Origin: Nodularia sp034931045
GTDB lineage: Bacteria; Cyanobacteriota; Cyanobacteriia; Cyanobacteriales; Nostocaceae
Length of the DNA: 64,000 nt
Reading direction: 5' to 3'
NCBI RefSeq assembly: GCF_034931045.1
Contig: NZ_JAYGHH010000004.1
Coordinates: 62,001-126,000, forward strand
In this document: positions 62,191 to 64,000 of the stretch, piece by piece
Layout of the letters: each line of letters begins with the position of its first letter
How positions within the stretch are numbered: the stretch's first letter is position 1
The notes under the pieces: model-generated
The model's input: only the letters and a program-made list of their open reading frames with translations
The model's database searches: none
What the model was told of the DNA's origin: nothing
Program-made: the position numbers and the translations under genes

Positions 62191-62355
62191 TTAATTATTC
62201 ACGATGACATATCTATCTGTTAAGAGTCTTATGACAAGAGGCGTTATTTTTGGTTATATTCCGGTATTTTTCTGGACTTCATTGGCATTTCATTTAATAG
62301 TTTACTATAACAAGTAGGCCAGAGCCGTTTTTATGAGTAAATAAAGTGTATTTCC

Positions 62356-63663
62356 CTAGCTACTTGGCAAAGTAATCATGAACTTTGTACCCATACCCAA
62401 AGTTGAATAACAGTTGATTTGTCCATAGTGTTTATCGACAATAATTTGGTAGCTGATAGCTAATCCTAGTCCAGTTCCTTTACCCACAGGCTTCGTTGTA
62501 AAAGATGGTTCAAAAACTCTAGCTTGTACCTCAGATGGCATACCAAGAGCGTTATCTTCAATGCAAATTGAAATAGTTTGTTGTTGATGCTCAATCGATG
62601 TCGTGATTGTGATTGTATTAGGAACACAAGCAGCTATATTTTGATCTGAACGCTTTTGATGCAGATCATCAAAGGCATCAATAGCATTGGCGATAATATT
62701 CATAAATACCTGGTTTAGTTGTCCGGGATAGCAAATGATGGGAGGTAAAGTATCATATTGCTTCACAACCTCAATTTTGGGGCGATCGCCTTGGTCTTTA
62801 AGACGATGTTTTAACAAAGTTAAAGTGCTATTGATGCCTTCGTGAATTTGAAACTCAACTTTAGAGGAAATATCGGAACGAGCAAAAGTTCTTAAAGAGA
62901 GGCTGATTTCTTTCAGACGCTTAATTCCCTGGTTTATCGATCCCAAAAGTTTTGGTAGATCCTCAATGAGATACTCTAAATCAATTTCTTCCATGAGTTC
63001 TTGGATTTCTTGGTCTGGGTTTACCTGCTTTTGCTGTTGCAGATTCACCAAACGCAGGAGATCATTGACATATTCATCAATGTGGGAGCAACTTCCACTA
63101 ATAAAACCAATGGGATTATTAATTTCATGACCTATACCTGCAACCAGTTGTCCAAGGGTGGACATTTTTTCACTCTGGATCAGTTGTAGTTGGGTTTCCT
63201 TTAACTGTTCTAGAGATTGGGTTAATGCGGAGGTGCGTTCTTGGACTCTGTGTTCTAGAGTACGGGTGAGTTGGGAGATTTTTAAATGTAACTTTAATCG
63301 AGCAATGACTTCTTCGTGTTGGAAGGGTTTGGTAATATAGTCAACAGCACCAATTTCCAATCCTTTGACTTTATCTGTAGCATCAGACAACGCAGTCATG
63401 AAAATGATCGGAGTATCCTGAGTCATGGGATTGGCTTTGAGCCTACAACAAGTTTCAAACCCATCAAGACCTGGCATCATTACATCAAGCAGAATTAAAT
63501 CAGGATGAGCATATTCTGTTTGTTCGATTGCCGATTCTCCATCTGTGGCCATAAGTGCTTTCCAACCACATCTATGAATCGATTCTGATAGCACTTTCAG
63601 ATTGTTTGGATTGTCGTCTACCAGCAAGATATGTATGGGCTTTAAGAGAGGTTCGCTCATCAT
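62356..63663 (-). CDS. REC-histidine kinase hybrid
   Basis: A 435-residue protein with an N-terminal receiver (about 8-125, LLVDDNPNN, LILLDVMMPGLDGFETC, ITKPF), a coiled coil (about 135-165), HisKA with the H-box VAGIGHEINNPIGFI, and a full HATPase domain (MNIIANAIDAFDDL, EDNALGMP, EPSFTTKPVGKGTGLGLAISYQI). It has no membrane segment. Receiver-first kinases usually receive phosphate from an upstream kinase or control the attached kinase. ATG 63663 overlaps the upstream gene's stop (ATGA), so the two are translationally coupled. Confidence 0.93.
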   Translation of the reverse strand: MMSEPLLKPIHILLVDDNPNNLKVLSESIHRCGWKALMATDGESAIEQTEYAHPDLILLDVMMPGLDGFETCCRLKANPMTQDTPIIFMTALSDATDKVKGLEIGAVDYITKPFQHEEVIARLKLHLKISQLTRTLEHRVQERTSALTQSLEQLKETQLQLIQSEKMSTLGQLVAGIGHEINNPIGFISGSCSHIDEYVNDLLRLVNLQQQKQVNPDQEIQELMEEIDLEYLIEDLPKLLGSINQGIKRLKEISLSLRTFARSDISSKVEFQIHEGINSTLTLLKHRLKDQGDRPKIEVVKQYDTLPPIICYPGQLNQVFMNIIANAIDAFDDLHQKRSDQNIAACVPNTITITTSIEHQQQTISICIEDNALGMPSEVQARVFEPSFTTKPVGKGTGLGLAISYQIIVDKHYGQINCYSTLGMGTKFMITLPSS

Positions 63664-64000
63664 TGAGGTGACTCCGTTGTTTTTACAAAAGATTTTAGGA
63701 ACTGACGGATTTTTGCAGTTTGAAAATTGGTAGTGAGTTTGTTCAATTCATGAGCGAAGGGAGTTAGCTGAGTGTTTTGCTGAATCAGTTCTCCTATGAT
63801 TCCCTCAATCGCCGGTATATCTCCCATCATAGCCAGGTGATAGAGTTGCTGCAAAACATCCTGTGAAGGTATAATCAATTCAGCATTAGTTATCTGCTGA
63901 GGTTGAGAAGACGATTGTAAAGGTGTAGATTGGGCATAAATCCACTCAACTTTTAGCAGCGATTGCAGTGCCTCGAAAAGTTCATCAATCTGGAGGGGTT
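63660..64000 (-). CDS. C-terminal end of a sensor protein (probably hybrid kinase), truncated by window edge
   Basis: The frame is open to the window edge; only the last 112 residues are seen. They contain a helical region (LYHLAMMGDIPAIEGIIGELIQQNTQLTPFAHELNKLTTNFQTAKIRQFLKSF) that matches the helical tail found after receiver domains in large cyanobacterial hybrid sensors, preceded by a Ser/Gln-rich linker. It overlaps the REC-kinase gene by four bases. The full product is probably a large hybrid kinase. Confidence 0.7.
   Translation of the reverse strand, partial: PLQIDELFEALQSLLKVEWIYAQSTPLQSSSQPQQITNAELIIPSQDVLQQLYHLAMMGDIPAIEGIIGELIQQNTQLTPFAHELNKLTTNFQTAKIRQFLKSFVKTTESPQ

Larger units (their letters stand above)
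61828..62355. other. Intergenic region with clustered palindromic repeats
   Basis: About 530 bases between convergent genes, holding three copies of the GGGCTTTAGCCC / GGACTAAAGTCC palindromic repeat family. No gene is recognised. Confidence 0.6.

Overview
The window reads as chromosomal DNA of a filamentous, probably heterocyst-forming cyanobacterium (Nostocales; Nostoc/Anabaena/Nodularia-like). The evidence is the gene content (cyanobacterial Gap2, IctB, a TLP40-type lumenal cyclophilin, cyAbrB, a cyanoexosortase, a XisH/XisI pair), many HIP1 octamers (GCGATCGC), and the tandem heptamer repeats and short palindromic repeats typical of this group. The sequence is a draft with four runs of N. 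I saw no rRNA, tRNA, CRISPR array, complete IS element or prophage.

Region by region. 1-5.5 kb: pipY (cut by the left edge), sepF, proC and a Ski2-like RNA helicase. 5.7-9.3 kb: a small orphan gene, a PlsC-like acyltransferase and proS. 9.4-11.9 kb is an accessory patch: xisH/xisI, an AT-rich membrane protein and a Uma2 nuclease. 12.5-25.5 kb is mostly housekeeping: a GerMN protein, efp-accB, a lumenal cyclophilin, thiL, gap2, nadD, murC-murB-ybaB, a low-molecular-weight phosphatase, a NarL-type regulator and smpB. 25.6-31.1 kb: a WGxxGxxG protein, ictB, a GT39 glycosyltransferase and a large orphan membrane protein. 31.1-38.9 kb: a serine recombinase that appears catalytically dead and is translationally coupled to a VOC protein, DUF3122, NDH-2, DUF4383, two small overlapping genes and a tandem rhomboid pair.

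39.0-46.0 kb is a minus-strand envelope cluster: a Wzc-like co-polymerase/ATPase, a Wza-like exporter with a duplicated export domain, an exosortase-associated protein, cyanoexosortase B and a DegT sugar aminotransferase. It joins exopolysaccharide assembly to C-terminal protein sorting. 46.6-53.9 kb: a GAF histidine-kinase-like protein that has lost its catalytic residues, a TnpB remnant, a zinc-ribbon membrane protein, a decayed ClC channel gene, cyAbrB, Rrf2, cobD and pyrR.

54.4-64 kb is a dense two-component block: GAF-PAS kinase, REC-PAS-GAF-PAS-GAF kinase, Rcp1-like regulator, REC-PAS-kinase-REC hybrid, REC-kinase, and the end of another sensor protein. Overlapping or nearly touching genes suggest several act as coupled phosphorelays.

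No single feature is clearly a new system. The best candidates for something undescribed are the degenerate recombinase/VOC pair, the pseudokinase, a possible bilin-binding GAF domain in the 991-residue kinase, and a pseudoknot-like structured element near 35.6-35.7 kb.
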